Origin: Candidatus Nanoarchaeia archaeon
Lineage (GTDB): Archaea > Nanobdellota > Nanobdellia > Woesearchaeales > SKGA01
Direction of reading: 5' to 3'
Length of the DNA: 49,267 nt
NCBI GenBank assembly: GCA_028691765.1
Contig: JAQUYS010000004.1
Coordinates: forward strand, 1-49,267
Position 1 is the stretch's first letter; every line of letters begins with the position of its first letter. The position numbers and the translations under genes were made by a program. The notes beneath the pieces were generated by a model. The model saw nothing but the letters and a program-made list of their open reading frames with translations, searched no databases and was not told where the DNA came from. This document shows positions 9,477 to 18,062 of the stretch, piece after piece.

Positions 9477-11489
9477 ATGGACATATCTTTTTCATTATCT
9501 TATTATAAACGTAAAGAAGTTCAATCCGCAATAATTAGAGAATCACACGATAAAGAGTGTTCTGTTCGATTTATAAATGAGGGTTTTGGAAAAAGACCGG
9601 ATATTTTGTCATATGAAAATGATGTTTTAGAATTGGCAAAAAAGAAAGCAACTTCTTTTCACTGTTCAGAAGAATTGTGGTTTAATCCTTTAGCTTTAAG
9701 TACAGGTATGAAAAGGCGAGAATTAGATGATTTAAGAAAAGGTTGGGATTTAATTTTAGATATTGATTGTCCTGATTGGGAGTTATCTAAATTAACTACT
9801 CATTTATTTGTGAAGGCTTTGGAAGCACATGGCATAACTACAATTTTTTGTAAATTCTCAGGAAATAAAGGCTTCCATATCGCAGTCCCATTTGAAGCAT
9901 TTCCTGAAAAAGTATCTTATGAAGGTCAAGTAGTATTTTTTAAAAATTTGTTTCCAGAAGGAGCAAGAAAAATGGCTTTGTATTTGTTAAGTTATATCAC
10001 TGAAAATTTTGCTAAAATAGAGGACGATTATGTATTGTTCTTGGATGAATACAAATTTTCATTTAAACAACTTCAAAATATCGCTAAAAAAAATTCTCAT
10101 TCAGTCATTGCATATCGTTGTCAAAATTGCAAAACTATTTCTGAAGAGTTTCCCAAAAAATCAAAATCAACTTATGAGTGTGTTAAATGCGGAACCATAA
10201 ATGTATCTAAAAATAATGCAGATGTAATTGCGTGTTCTTCTTGCGGTTATCCTGTGCAAGCAAAAATTGAAAAAAACATTTGTAAACATTGTAATCATTC
10301 TTCAAAATTCGAAAAAATTTTTAATTTTTTCGCAGTAGTAGATGTAGATACAATACTCATAGCATCAAGACATTTATATCGTATGCCTTATTCTTTACAC
10401 GAGGTATCCAAATTAGTTTCCACACCAATATCCACATCCAATATTTTAAATTTTAAAAAAGAAAATGCATCTCCTGAAAAATGTTCTTTTGATAAGCCAT
10501 TCATCATTCGAGAAAAAGCAAAAAAAGGTGAAGCTTCAAATTTAGTTTTGTTAGCATTTGATTCTTCATTCAATGAAACCAAGCGCAAGGATGAAAATGT
10601 TCAAAAAGAAATAGTGTTACCAGAAACAGCATTATCTGAAGAGTTTTTCCCACCATGCATTAAGAAAATTTCATTAGGACTTGAAGATGGAAAAAAACGA
10701 GCGTTATTCGTATTATTGAATTTTTTAAGAACTGTTGGATGGTCATTAGAACAAATAGAAGAATATGTTTATGAGTGGAATTCAAGAAATTCTGAACCTT
10801 TGAGAGAACAATATATTAAAGGTCAATTAAGCCAAATTAAACAAGGAAAAAAACCAATTCTCCCACCAAGTTGTTCAAATAAAAATTATTACACCTCAAT
10901 ACAAATATGTTCGCCAGATGGATTTTGTCAACACATAAAAAATCCTTCTCATTATACAAAAAATAAATCTGAACTCAATCCATCTAAAAAACAAAAAGAA
11001 AAAAAGAAAGTTGAAAAACCTAGAGAAGTCGTAATTGTGGATGACAAAAACAACGAAATTAATTTTAAATTACTTCAAAATATAACTAATGACGATTTAT
11101 TAAGAAGATGCGTTTTATTAATTAAAAACAGTGGAGATGGATTTTTACTTGCCAAAGATAAAGCTGAAAAATGGATTTTGCCATTGGAAACTTATGTAGA
11201 AAAAAAAGAAGATGTATCTAAGGCAATGAAAAGAATTGCAAAATCGAATATAGGTCTTCGTACATTTTTTCCACGAGAAATAAATTTACCAAAAGAATTA
11301 TTGAAAAAAGATAACTTTTTTAATTATTTTTTCTATACTGTTGTTGATAGGCACATAAACAATTTTAATCCTTGCGAAGACTTTCAAGAGTTAAAATGGT
11401 TCTCCAAATCTGAGTTGTTAAAAAAACTAAAAGAAAAAGAAAATTCATTTTCGAAAGAAATAAATGAAATATTAAAACTCAATATTTAA
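9477..11489 (+). CDS. priSL: Single-chain DNA primase (PriS-PriL fusion) with C-terminal Nudix-like domain
   Basis: Makes primers for DNA replication. The PriS catalytic part has metal-binding D95 and D97 in LDIDCPD, the SGNKGFH motif (128-134) and a late segment with D291 followed by SRHLYRMPYSLH (297-308). Four CxxC knuckles (C215/C218, C235/C238, C253/C256, C269/C272) form one or two zinc ribbons. The PriL C-terminal Fe-S domain follows, with four cysteines C394 (PPC), C466 (PPSC), C478 (IC) and C484 (FC). A PriS-PriL fusion is known from Nanoarchaeum and relatives. Residues about 541-665 add a Nudix-like fold whose box keeps E578, R586 and G593 but has I587, S590 and N591 where catalytic glutamates belong. 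The start is leaderless, with a weak TATA element near 9450. Confidence 0.88.
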   Translation: MDISFSLSYYKRKEVQSAIIRESHDKECSVRFINEGFGKRPDILSYENDVLELAKKKATSFHCSEELWFNPLALSTGMKRRELDDLRKGWDLILDIDCPDWELSKLTTHLFVKALEAHGITTIFCKFSGNKGFHIAVPFEAFPEKVSYEGQVVFFKNLFPEGARKMALYLLSYITENFAKIEDDYVLFLDEYKFSFKQLQNIAKKNSHSVIAYRCQNCKTISEEFPKKSKSTYECVKCGTINVSKNNADVIACSSCGYPVQAKIEKNICKHCNHSSKFEKIFNFFAVVDVDTILIASRHLYRMPYSLHEVSKLVSTPISTSNILNFKKENASPEKCSFDKPFIIREKAKKGEASNLVLLAFDSSFNETKRKDENVQKEIVLPETALSEEFFPPCIKKISLGLEDGKKRALFVLLNFLRTVGWSLEQIEEYVYEWNSRNSEPLREQYIKGQLSQIKQGKKPILPPSCSNKNYYTSIQICSPDGFCQHIKNPSHYTKNKSELNPSKKQKEKKKVEKPREVVIVDDKNNEINFKLLQNITNDDLLRRCVLLIKNSGDGFLLAKDKAEKWILPLETYVEKKEDVSKAMKRIAKSNIGLRTFFPREINLPKELLKKDNFFNYFFYTVVDRHINNFNPCEDFQELKWFSKSELLKKLKEKENSFSKEINEILKLNI

Positions 11490-11518
11490 TCTTTTAAACA
11501 AAATAAGTCTAAAAATGC

Positions 11519-11537
11519 CTTATTTTTTAAAAATAAG
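11519..11537 (+). terminator. Hairpin after the primase gene
   Basis: A perfect 9-bp inverted repeat (CTTATTTTT, one T, AAAAATAAG) lies 30 bases after the primase stop codon. It is AT-only except for the end pairs, so it may work as a U-rich terminator or be a DNA-level site. Confidence 0.4.
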
Positions 11538-11584
11538 CTTAAAATGTGCGCATATGTCCAAAATAAATAAAATTAAGCAAAACA

Positions 11585-11592
11585 TTTATAAG
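11585..11592 (+). promoter_or_regulatory. TATA box of the ribosomal super-operon
   Basis: TTTATAAG in ACATTTATAAGTA is the best TATA match upstream of uL3. A start about 25 bases downstream would give a leader of about 115 bases before the uL3 ATG. Confidence 0.55.
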
Positions 11593-11609
11593 TAAAGTAA
11601 CTTTTCTAC

Positions 11610-11728
11610 CATTTCACTTCAACAATATATTAATAATTAATATATGATGTGCGGCCTGGAAATAAGTCCATTTTCAGTACCAACAGTACAAGTACTGTTT
11701 CTGAAAAAACGCAAAGAGTATGATATAA
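11610..11728 (+). promoter_or_regulatory. Structured 5' leader of the uL3 (S10) operon
   Basis: The leader contains a small hairpin TGGA-aataag-TCCA (11657-11670). It is followed directly by a two-tier stem: TTTTCAG (11671-11677) with CTGAAAA (11701-11707), and inside it AACAGTA (11682-11688) with TACTGTT (11693-11699) around a CAAG loop. uL3 itself has no clear GGTGAT site, unlike most genes behind it, so translation of the first cistron may depend on this leader. Feedback by a ribosomal protein is a plausible inference. Confidence 0.5.
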
Positions 11729-12712
11729 ATGAAAAACGTAAATCCTCGTCATGGAAGTATGCAATTTTGGCCTCGAAAGAGAGCAGCTAGAGCTTATGCT
11801 AGAGTTAGATCTTTACCAACTGTAAAAGATGCTAAACCATTAGTTTTTGCAGGCTATAAAGTCGGTATGACACATTTAATTGGAATAGATACACAAAAGA
11901 ATTCCCCAACAAAAGGAGATCAAGTAGCCTATCCTGTAACAGTTATTGAATGTCCTAATCTCAAAATTGTAAGTGTGAGAACATATAAAGCAAATGGTTA
12001 TGGTTCGTCTGTAAACCAAGAATTATTTTTTAAACACGATAAAGAATTATTAAGAAAAACAACAGTTCCTACAAAATTGGCTTCTATTGAAGATTTAGAT
12101 AAATTAGATTTAACAGATGTTCTTGATGTAACTGCAGTTGTAAATACTCAACCAAATAAAACTGGTTTAGGTAAAAAAACACCAGATGTTTTCGAAATTT
12201 CTTTTGGTGGTTCCGATAAAGAAAAAATCAATTATTTAAAAAATCATTTAGATTTAGGAATCGCTATAACGGATGTATTTTCTGCAGGTTCTGTAGTGGA
12301 TGCAAGATCTGTGACTAAAGGAAAAGGTTTTCAAGGCCCTGTAAAAAGATTTGGTGTTAGTATTAGATCACACAAATCTGAAAAAACAATCAGAGGCCCA
12401 GGTTCTTTAGGTCCGTGGAAAGGTCAAGGTCATATTATGTATAGAGTAGCATATGCTGGTCAAATGGGATTCCATCAAAGAACACAATATAACAATCAAA
12501 TATTAATGATATCTGAAGATTTAGATAAAGTAAATCCGAAAGGCGGATTTGTAAGATATGGAAATGTTAAATCACAATATGTTTTAATCAAAGGTTCTGT
12601 ACCAGGACCTTCAAAAAGATTAATTCATTTAACTGCTCCATTAAGGTCAACACAACAACCTGCATTACCTACTATAGAGTATGTAAGTGTAGAATCCAAA
12701 CAAGGTAATTAG
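11729..12712 (+). CDS. rpl3: Ribosomal protein uL3
   Basis: Large-subunit protein near the peptidyl-transferase centre and first gene of the conserved archaeal S10-spc gene string. The archaeal/eukaryotic-type N-terminus is recognisable (HGSMQFWPRKRAARAYARVRS), as is the loop region GSLGPWKGQGHIMYRVAYAGQMGFHQRTQYN that reaches the active site. At 327 aa it has normal archaeal length. A structured leader and a TATA box precede it, and uL4 follows within ten bases. Confidence 0.97.
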   Translation: MKNVNPRHGSMQFWPRKRAARAYARVRSLPTVKDAKPLVFAGYKVGMTHLIGIDTQKNSPTKGDQVAYPVTVIECPNLKIVSVRTYKANGYGSSVNQELFFKHDKELLRKTTVPTKLASIEDLDKLDLTDVLDVTAVVNTQPNKTGLGKKTPDVFEISFGGSDKEKINYLKNHLDLGIAITDVFSAGSVVDARSVTKGKGFQGPVKRFGVSIRSHKSEKTIRGPGSLGPWKGQGHIMYRVAYAGQMGFHQRTQYNNQILMISEDLDKVNPKGGFVRYGNVKSQYVLIKGSVPGPSKRLIHLTAPLRSTQQPALPTIEYVSVESKQGN

Positions 12713-12721
12713 GTGATCAAG

Positions 12722-13555
12722 ATGAAATTAAACGTTATTGATACAAACAATGTTGTGAAAAACACAATCGAATTACCACAACAATTTTTAGAAAGCTTTA
12801 GACCAGATTTAATTACTCGAGCTGTTTTGGCGTTACAAGCAAACAGACGTCAACAATATGGTGCAAGTCCAGAAGCAGGTCAAAGATATTCTTCATATAT
12901 TTCAAAACGAAGACACAATTACAAAACAACATATGGAATTGGTCAATCAAGAACACCTAGAAAAGTTTTGAATAGAAGAGGAACTAGATTTTATTTTGTT
13001 GGAGCAACTGCACCACAAACAGTAGGTGGTCGAAGAGCACATCCTCCTAAAGCAGAAAAAATTTGGATTCAAAAAATAAATATTAAAGAAAGACGAAAAG
13101 CAATTAGATCTGCATTAGCCGCAACAATGTTGCCAGAAATAATTTCGGCTAGAGGACATAAAATTCCAAAAGAATTCCCATTTATTTTAGATTCTTCCTT
13201 TGAATCAATAAATAAAACTAAAGATTTAGTACAAACTTTAATTAAATTAGGATTTTCAGAAGAAATTGAAAGAGCTAGTAATGTCGGAATTAGAGCTGGA
13301 ATGGGTAAAATGCGTGGAAGAAAACACGTAACAAAAAAATCCTTCTTATTTGTAGTATCTAAAGATTGTCCTTTGTTAAAAGCGGCAACAAACATTTCAG
13401 GAGCAGATGTTGTTCCAGTAGATGCATTGAATGCTGAGTTGTTAGCACCAGGAACTCATCCAGGTCGTTTAACATTATTTACGGATTTGGCGATAAATAT
13501 TTTAGAAAAATCTAATCTATATACAAATCAAAAAAATACGGGTGATGCCCAATGA
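12722..13555 (+). CDS. rpl4: Ribosomal protein uL4
   Basis: Large-subunit protein lining the exit tunnel; its extended loop is visible as the basic stretch RQQYGASPEAGQRYSSYISK through GGRRAHPPKAEK. I start it at the ATG at 12722 because GGTGAT (12713-12718) then serves as ribosome binding site; a GTG at 12713 would use up that site as codons. The stop overlaps the uL23 start in ATGA, so the two are translationally coupled. Confidence 0.95.
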   Translation: MKLNVIDTNNVVKNTIELPQQFLESFRPDLITRAVLALQANRRQQYGASPEAGQRYSSYISKRRHNYKTTYGIGQSRTPRKVLNRRGTRFYFVGATAPQTVGGRRAHPPKAEKIWIQKINIKERRKAIRSALAATMLPEIISARGHKIPKEFPFILDSSFESINKTKDLVQTLIKLGFSEEIERASNVGIRAGMGKMRGRKHVTKKSFLFVVSKDCPLLKAATNISGADVVPVDALNAELLAPGTHPGRLTLFTDLAINILEKSNLYTNQKNTGDAQ

Positions 13556-13797
13556 TAAAAACAGTTTTAGCTACAGAAAAAGCAACAAGATTAATGGAAT
13601 CTGAAAACAAACTTGTTTTTGTAGTAGATAAAAAAGCAACAAAAAAAGAAATCAAAAAAGAAATTGAAGAAATGTTTAATGTTAAAATTGAACACGTAAA
13701 CACAATGATTGGTTCTGACGCAAAAAAGAAAGCGTATGTTACTTTTTCAGACAATACTCCTGCTATCGATTTAGCAACTAAATTAGGTTTGATGTAA
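13552..13797 (+). CDS. rpl23: Ribosomal protein uL23
   Basis: Large-subunit protein at the tunnel exit and docking point for SRP and the Sec channel. The family core is clear (ATEKATRLMESENKLVFVVDKKATKKEIKKEIEEMF). At 81 aa it is the short archaeal form. The ATG overlaps the uL4 stop by four bases; the ribosome binding site GGTGAT lies inside the uL4 coding end. Confidence 0.95.
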   Translation: MIKTVLATEKATRLMESENKLVFVVDKKATKKEIKKEIEEMFNVKIEHVNTMIGSDAKKKAYVTFSDNTPAIDLATKLGLM

Positions 13798-13809
13798 GAG
13801 GTTTCCAAA

Positions 13810-14511
13810 ATGGGTAAAAATATTATTTCACAAAGAAGAGGAAAAGGATCTCAAACATTTGAAAGTCATGGTTTAAGATTTAAAGGAGAAGCTAAAATGA
13901 TGGAAGCTTCAGATGCTGTTGTTATGGACATAGTTCATTGTGCAGGTCATTCGGCACCATTATTAGCATTATATTATGATACAGGTGCATCAAGTTACGT
14001 TATTGCTCCGGAAGGAATTCGAGTAGGAGATAAATTAGATTTTTCTAATGAAGCAAAATTAGAATTTGGCAATGTATTAAAATTAAAAAATGTTCCAGAA
14101 GGAATATCTGTATTCAATATTGAAGCGAGACCAAATGATGGTGGAAAATTTATCCGTTCAACAGGTGCATCTGCACGAGTTGTTTCTAAAAATGAAAAAT
14201 TTGTCACAATTGAATTTCCTTCAAGAAAACAAAAAAAGTTTAATCCTGAATGCCGAGCAATGATTGGAGTTGTTGCAGGTGGTGGAAGAGTTGAAAAACC
14301 ATTCTATAAAGCAGGAAATAAATTTTATGCAATGAAAGCTAGAAATAAGTATTGGCCAATTGTATCTGCAAGTGCTATGAACGCAGTCGCACACCCATTT
14401 GGTAACAAACGTACTTTAAGAAAATCTAAAGCAAAGCCAGCTCCAAAGAACGCACCACCAGGTAGATTGGTAGGATTAATTAGACCGCGTAGAACTGGTA
14501 GAAAGAAATAA
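13810..14511 (+). CDS. rpl2: Ribosomal protein uL2
   Basis: Core large-subunit protein needed for subunit joining and peptidyl-transferase function. The hallmark C-terminal segment is present (SAMNAVAHPFGNKR), followed by a basic tail. At 233 aa it matches archaeal uL2. It starts 12 bases after uL23 with GAGGT as ribosome binding site. Confidence 0.96.
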   Translation: MGKNIISQRRGKGSQTFESHGLRFKGEAKMMEASDAVVMDIVHCAGHSAPLLALYYDTGASSYVIAPEGIRVGDKLDFSNEAKLEFGNVLKLKNVPEGISVFNIEARPNDGGKFIRSTGASARVVSKNEKFVTIEFPSRKQKKFNPECRAMIGVVAGGGRVEKPFYKAGNKFYAMKARNKYWPIVSASAMNAVAHPFGNKRTLRKSKAKPAPKNAPPGRLVGLIRPRRTGRKK

Positions 14512-14521
14512 AGGTGATTAA

Positions 14522-14884
14522 ATGGCAAAAAAAGAATTCACATATCGTTCAAAAACACTTGATCAATTAAAAGAATTGAGTTTATCTCAACTTTTAGAAA
14601 TATTGCCTTCTCGTCAAAGAAGATCAATTAAAAGAGGATTTTCAGAAGAGAAAAAAGCATTATTGAAAAAAATAGAAGCGAAAGATAATGTTAAAACACA
14701 TCGTAGAGATATGATTGTTTTACCATCAATGGTAGGAAAAACAGTGCAAATATTCAATGGACATAAATTCGAACCCGTAACACTTCGTCAAGAAATGATC
14801 GGGCAATATTTTGGAGAATTTGCATTAACTAGAAAACGAGCTGTGCACACTTCAGTTGGAGTCACAAACAAACCAAAAAAATAA
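14522..14884 (+). CDS. rps19: Ribosomal protein uS19
   Basis: Small-subunit head protein contacting the A-site tRNA region. Recognised by RDMIVLPSMVGKTVQIFNGHKF and the C-terminal GEFALTRKRAVHTSVGVTN. The N-terminal extension with LDQLKELSLSQLLEILPSRQRRSIKRG is typical of the archaeal/eukaryotic S15 type. The AAAGGTGATTAA ribosome binding site immediately precedes the ATG. Confidence 0.95.
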   Translation: MAKKEFTYRSKTLDQLKELSLSQLLEILPSRQRRSIKRGFSEEKKALLKKIEAKDNVKTHRRDMIVLPSMVGKTVQIFNGHKFEPVTLRQEMIGQYFGEFALTRKRAVHTSVGVTNKPKK

Positions 14885-14893
14885 GGTGATTAA

Positions 14894-15412
14894 ATGGCAA
14901 AACTAAAATACGCATACCAAAATTTTGATGAAACTTGTGCTTCAGCATATGGTCGAGATTTACCAGTATCAACTAAAAACTCTATAGAAATGTGTTCATT
15001 TTTGAAAGGAAGATCCATTGAAGATGCTACAAAAATATTAGAAAGAGTTTTAATTTTCAAACAAGCAATTCCATTTAGAAGATTTAATGATGGAGTTGGA
15101 CATAGACGAGGTAAAATAGGTCCAGGAAGATATCCTCAAAAATTAACTTCAATTATGTTAAAATTATTAAAAAATGTTAAAGCAAATGCCGAAACTAAAG
15201 GTTTATCCGACTCTTTAAAATTAGTTCACATGTGTGCTCACAAAGCGGCAACACCTTTTCATCAAGGTCGTCAAAGAAGAAGAGCTATGAAAAGAACACA
15301 TATAGAACTGGTTGTTAAAGATGTATCAACAAAAAAGGAACAATCAAAACCAAAAGTTGAAAAGCTAAAACCAAAAGTTGAAACAACAACTCCTAAAGGT
15401 GACAACAAATGA
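14894..15412 (+). CDS. rpl22: Ribosomal protein uL22
   Basis: Exit-tunnel protein with the archaeal/eukaryotic L17 features GRSIEDATKILERVL and HMCAHKAATPFHQGRQRRRAMKRTHIEL. About 25 residues of Lys/Pro/Thr-rich tail follow the family core. The last codons (KGDNK) also encode the AAAGGTGAC ribosome binding site for uS3, whose ATG overlaps this stop by four bases. Confidence 0.94.
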   Translation: MAKLKYAYQNFDETCASAYGRDLPVSTKNSIEMCSFLKGRSIEDATKILERVLIFKQAIPFRRFNDGVGHRRGKIGPGRYPQKLTSIMLKLLKNVKANAETKGLSDSLKLVHMCAHKAATPFHQGRQRRRAMKRTHIELVVKDVSTKKEQSKPKVEKLKPKVETTTPKGDNK

Positions 15413-16197
15413 TTGAACGAAAATTCGTATCACAAAAATTCAAAGAATTTCACATCAAACAATATCTTAAACTAGAATTAAATAGGGCAGGATTAAGTGA
15501 TGTTAAACTTCAAAGAACAAGTATGGGTGAAAAAATATTAATCTCTGCAAATCGACCTGGTTTAGTTGTTGGAAGAGGCGGAGCAGTAATACAAAAATTA
15601 ACTAAAGTGATGAAGGATCAATTTAAATTAGAAAATCCTGAAATCGAAATTGAAGAAATTAAAGATGTAAATACTGATGCAAACATAATTGCAGAATATA
15701 TTGTTAATCAACTAGAACGATTTGGCTCACAAAGATTTAAAGGAATTGCACATAAAGCACTTTCTCGTGTAATGGAGGGGGGAGCATTAGGTGTTGAAAT
15801 TTTAATTTCTGGTAAAATTCCTTCCTCAAGAGCTAAAAGTTGGAGATTTGCAGTAGGATACATGAAAAAATGTGGAGACATTGCAATAACTGGCGTTAAT
15901 ACTTGTAAAACAAGCGCTTGTCTAAAAACAGGAATCGTAGGAGTTCAAGTTAAAATTATGCCTGGTTCAACAATACTTCCTGATAAAATTGAAGTTAGTT
16001 CAACAGCGATAGAACAAAAACCAATTGTAGAAAGTAAAAATAGATTAAATGAAGTTAAAGATGAAAAATCTAAAAAACGATCTACAAAAAAAGAACCAAG
16101 AAAAACTTCAACTAAAAAGAAAACTGAAAATGATTCAAAACCAAAAAAGGAAAAAGCTGTGAAAAAAGAAGCTTTGCCTTCGGAGGATAAACAATGA
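15409..16197 (+). CDS. rps3: Ribosomal protein uS3 with lysine-rich tail
   Basis: Small-subunit protein at the mRNA entry channel. The KH domain shows the GRGG loop in RPGLVVGRGGAVIQKL; the C-terminal domain has SGKIPSSRAKSWRFAVGYMKKCGD and GIVGVQVKIMPGS. After about residue 205 comes a tail of roughly 55 residues dominated by K, S, T and E, longer than the core family needs. The tail's last codons carry GGAGG for the following uL29 gene, whose start overlaps by four bases. Confidence 0.95.
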   Translation: MIERKFVSQKFKEFHIKQYLKLELNRAGLSDVKLQRTSMGEKILISANRPGLVVGRGGAVIQKLTKVMKDQFKLENPEIEIEEIKDVNTDANIIAEYIVNQLERFGSQRFKGIAHKALSRVMEGGALGVEILISGKIPSSRAKSWRFAVGYMKKCGDIAITGVNTCKTSACLKTGIVGVQVKIMPGSTILPDKIEVSSTAIEQKPIVESKNRLNEVKDEKSKKRSTKKEPRKTSTKKKTENDSKPKKEKAVKKEALPSEDKQ

Positions 16198-16385
16198 AAT
16201 TCAAAGAAGTTTTAGCAATGACTCCTGTAGACCGAGAGAAAAAACTAAAAGAATCAAAAATGGAGTTGCTTAAATTGAGAGCACAAGTATCTCAAGGAAC
16301 AGTACTAAAAAGTCCTGGTCAAGTAAAACAACTAAAAAAATTAATAGCACAAATTTCTTCCGTAAAAGAAGAAGGAGCTAAATAA
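16194..16385 (+). CDS. rpl29: Ribosomal protein uL29
   Basis: Small helical-hairpin protein (63 aa) at the tunnel exit near uL23. The core pattern KLKESKMELLKLRAQVSQGTV...VKQLKKLIAQI is typical. It overlaps uS3 by four bases, and its stop shares one base with the aIF1 start (TAATG), showing tight translational coupling. Confidence 0.93.
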   Translation: MKFKEVLAMTPVDREKKLKESKMELLKLRAQVSQGTVLKSPGQVKQLKKLIAQISSVKEEGAK

Positions 16386-16705
16386 TGGTTGAAATTTGTC
16401 CTGTAACGGGACTTCCAAAGGAACTTTCAGCTTGGGATAATATCTCCAAAGAAAGTCAAAAAATAGTAACAAAAATAATCAAAAAAAAATTCGGAAAACA
16501 ATATACTGTTGTTGAAGGATTAAATCCTGCAGAAATTGATGTTAAAGATATTACAAAGAAATTAAAAAACAAATTCGCATGTGGCGGAACAGCAAAAAAA
16601 GATTTCATCGAATTGCAAGGCAATCACATCACAAAAATAAAAGATGTTTTGATTGAAATCGGATTTGCTCCAGAAACAATCGAAGTACATAATGGAAAAA
16701 AATAA
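16385..16705 (+). CDS. Translation initiation factor aIF1 (SUI1 family)
   Basis: Archaeal counterpart of eIF1, which monitors start-codon choice on the small subunit. The SUI1 fold is recognised from KKKFGKQYTVVEGL, the CGGTAKKDFIELQGNH segment and the C-terminal IGFAPETIEVHNGKK. At 106 aa it has the usual archaeal length, with a short N-terminal CPVTGLP piece. Its place between uL29 and Rpp29 is the conserved archaeal order. Confidence 0.95.
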   Translation: MVEICPVTGLPKELSAWDNISKESQKIVTKIIKKKFGKQYTVVEGLNPAEIDVKDITKKLKNKFACGGTAKKDFIELQGNHITKIKDVLIEIGFAPETIEVHNGKK

Positions 16706-16937
16706 AGTTCAAAGAATGTCGTTCATAGGAAAAGAAATTTGCGTTAATGACGCCAAAAATAAATCTTATGTCGGACTGAAAGGAAAAATAGTGGATGAAA
16801 CAAAATGTTCATTCATTGTTGAGCAAGAAAGTTCAAAAAAAACAGTTTTGAAAAACGGAACGGTTTTTATGATTGAAGGAACCACCATTACTGGAGAATC
16901 AATTATTGGACGATGTGATCAAAGAATCAAAAGATGA
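16692..16937 (+). CDS. rnp1: RNase P protein component 1 (Rpp29/POP4)
   Basis: Protein subunit of RNase P, which trims the 5' end of precursor tRNA. The Sm-like core is visible in FIGKEICVNDAKNKSYVGLKGKIVDETKCSFIVEQ and TVFMIEGTTITGESIIGR. I place the start at the ATG at 16692, overlapping aIF1 by 14 bases. A second in-frame ATG at 16716, ten bases after the aIF1 stop, is an equally possible start. A longer TTG-initiated reading from 16653 would lie inside aIF1 and is unlikely. The conserved neighbourhood supports the call. Confidence 0.9.
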   Translation: MEKNKVQRMSFIGKEICVNDAKNKSYVGLKGKIVDETKCSFIVEQESSKKTVLKNGTVFMIEGTTITGESIIGRCDQRIKR

Positions 16938-16981
16938 AAAAATCTTTTGAAGTTAAAATAAGTAAATAAGAGGAATGAAGA

Positions 16982-17263
16982 ATGACTTCAAATATTGCAA
17001 ACACAAGTATTCGCGGAAAAATCATTGTAGGTAGAGTTGTTAGTGCTAAAATGCACAAAACGGTGACTGTCGAATGGGAACGAAAAGTTCTCTTAAGAAA
17101 GTTTGAGAGGTTTACTAAAAAAACATCTAAAGTTGCAGCTCACAATCCTGAAAATATCAATGCACAAGAAGGAGATTTAGTTAAAATTGGAGAAGTTAGA
17201 CCTCTTTCAAAAACTAAAAATTTCATGGTTTTAGAAATTTTAGAAAAAGCTACAGGTAATTAA
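16982..17263 (+). CDS. rps17: Ribosomal protein uS17
   Basis: Small-subunit 16S-binding protein with the OB-fold pattern RGKIIVGRVVSAKMHKTVTVEWER and C-terminal IGEVRPLSKTKNFMVLEIL. It follows a 44-base gap, one of the larger gaps inside this operon, and uses GAGGAA upstream of ATG as ribosome binding site. Confidence 0.95.
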   Translation: MTSNIANTSIRGKIIVGRVVSAKMHKTVTVEWERKVLLRKFERFTKKTSKVAAHNPENINAQEGDLVKIGEVRPLSKTKNFMVLEILEKATGN

Positions 17264-17264
17264 A

Positions 17265-17666
17265 ATGAAAGCAATAAAAGCAAATGTAACAAATGGATTG
17301 CAAATTGGTTCCTATGTAGATACTTGTGATAATTCAGGTGCTAAACTAATCAAAATAACTGGTGTTAAACGTAAGAAAACTGTTAAAGGTAGAATTCCCG
17401 GAGCAGGTGTAGGTGACATGGTTATAGTTGCAGTAAAAAAAGGAAGACCCGACATGAGAAAAACAGTTGCATTTGGAATTGTAGTAAGGCAAAAAAAAGA
17501 ATTCAAAAGACCTGATGGAACAAGAGTATCATTCGAAGATAATGCGGTAGTTATATTAAAAGATGACAAAGGAAATCCTAAAGGAACTATTTTCAAAGGA
17601 CCAATTGCTAAAGAAGCTGCGAGTAGATGGCCTGCAGTTGCAAAAGTAGCGAACATAATATTATAG
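17265..17666 (+). CDS. rpl14: Ribosomal protein uL14
   Basis: Large-subunit protein at the subunit interface, with YVDTCDNSGAKLIKITGVK and the C-terminal GPIAKEAASRWPAVAKVANIIL of the archaeal/eukaryotic L23 type. It starts two bases after the uS17 stop (TAAAATG). Confidence 0.96.
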   Translation: MKAIKANVTNGLQIGSYVDTCDNSGAKLIKITGVKRKKTVKGRIPGAGVGDMVIVAVKKGRPDMRKTVAFGIVVRQKKEFKRPDGTRVSFEDNAVVILKDDKGNPKGTIFKGPIAKEAASRWPAVAKVANIIL

Positions 17667-17676
17667 AGGTATCAAA

Positions 17677-18060
17677 ATGAAGTCAATATTTTCACTAAGT
17701 TGGTTAAGAAGCATTAAACCAAACAAACAACGAAAGTTTCGTACTAATGCACCATTACATATAAAAGGCGAGTTTTTGAATGCACATCTTTCAAAAGAAC
17801 TTAGAGCTAAAGAAAATGTTCGAAGCTTGAGAGTTAGAAAAGGAGATAAAGTTAAAGTTTTGAGAGGACAATTCAAAAGTCAGTCAGGCGTAGTTGAAAA
17901 AGTTTCAGTTTCAAAATCAAAATTATACATAACAGGTGTGGCTTTGACTAAACGAGATGGTTCAAAATCTCTTTATCCAATTGATCCATCAAATGTAATG
18001 ATTTTAGAATTATTCAAAGAAGATAAAAAAAGATTAAAGAATCTTAAAAAGAGTGATTAA
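17677..18060 (+). CDS. rpl24: Ribosomal protein uL24
   Basis: Assembly-initiating large-subunit protein. The KOW motif region is LRVRKGDKVKVLRGQFKSQSGVVEKV, and the archaeal N-terminus NKQRKFRTNAPLHIKGEFLNAHLSKELR is present. GAGGTATCAAA precedes the start. It ends two bases before eS4. Confidence 0.95.
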   Translation: MKSIFSLSWLRSIKPNKQRKFRTNAPLHIKGEFLNAHLSKELRAKENVRSLRVRKGDKVKVLRGQFKSQSGVVEKVSVSKSKLYITGVALTKRDGSKSLYPIDPSNVMILELFKEDKKRLKNLKKSD

Positions 18061-18062
18061 AA

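Noticed and set aside
16653-16691. TTG start for Rpp29 at 16653
   Set aside because: It would lie deep inside aIF1; two ATG codons at 16692 and 16716 fit the conserved core better.
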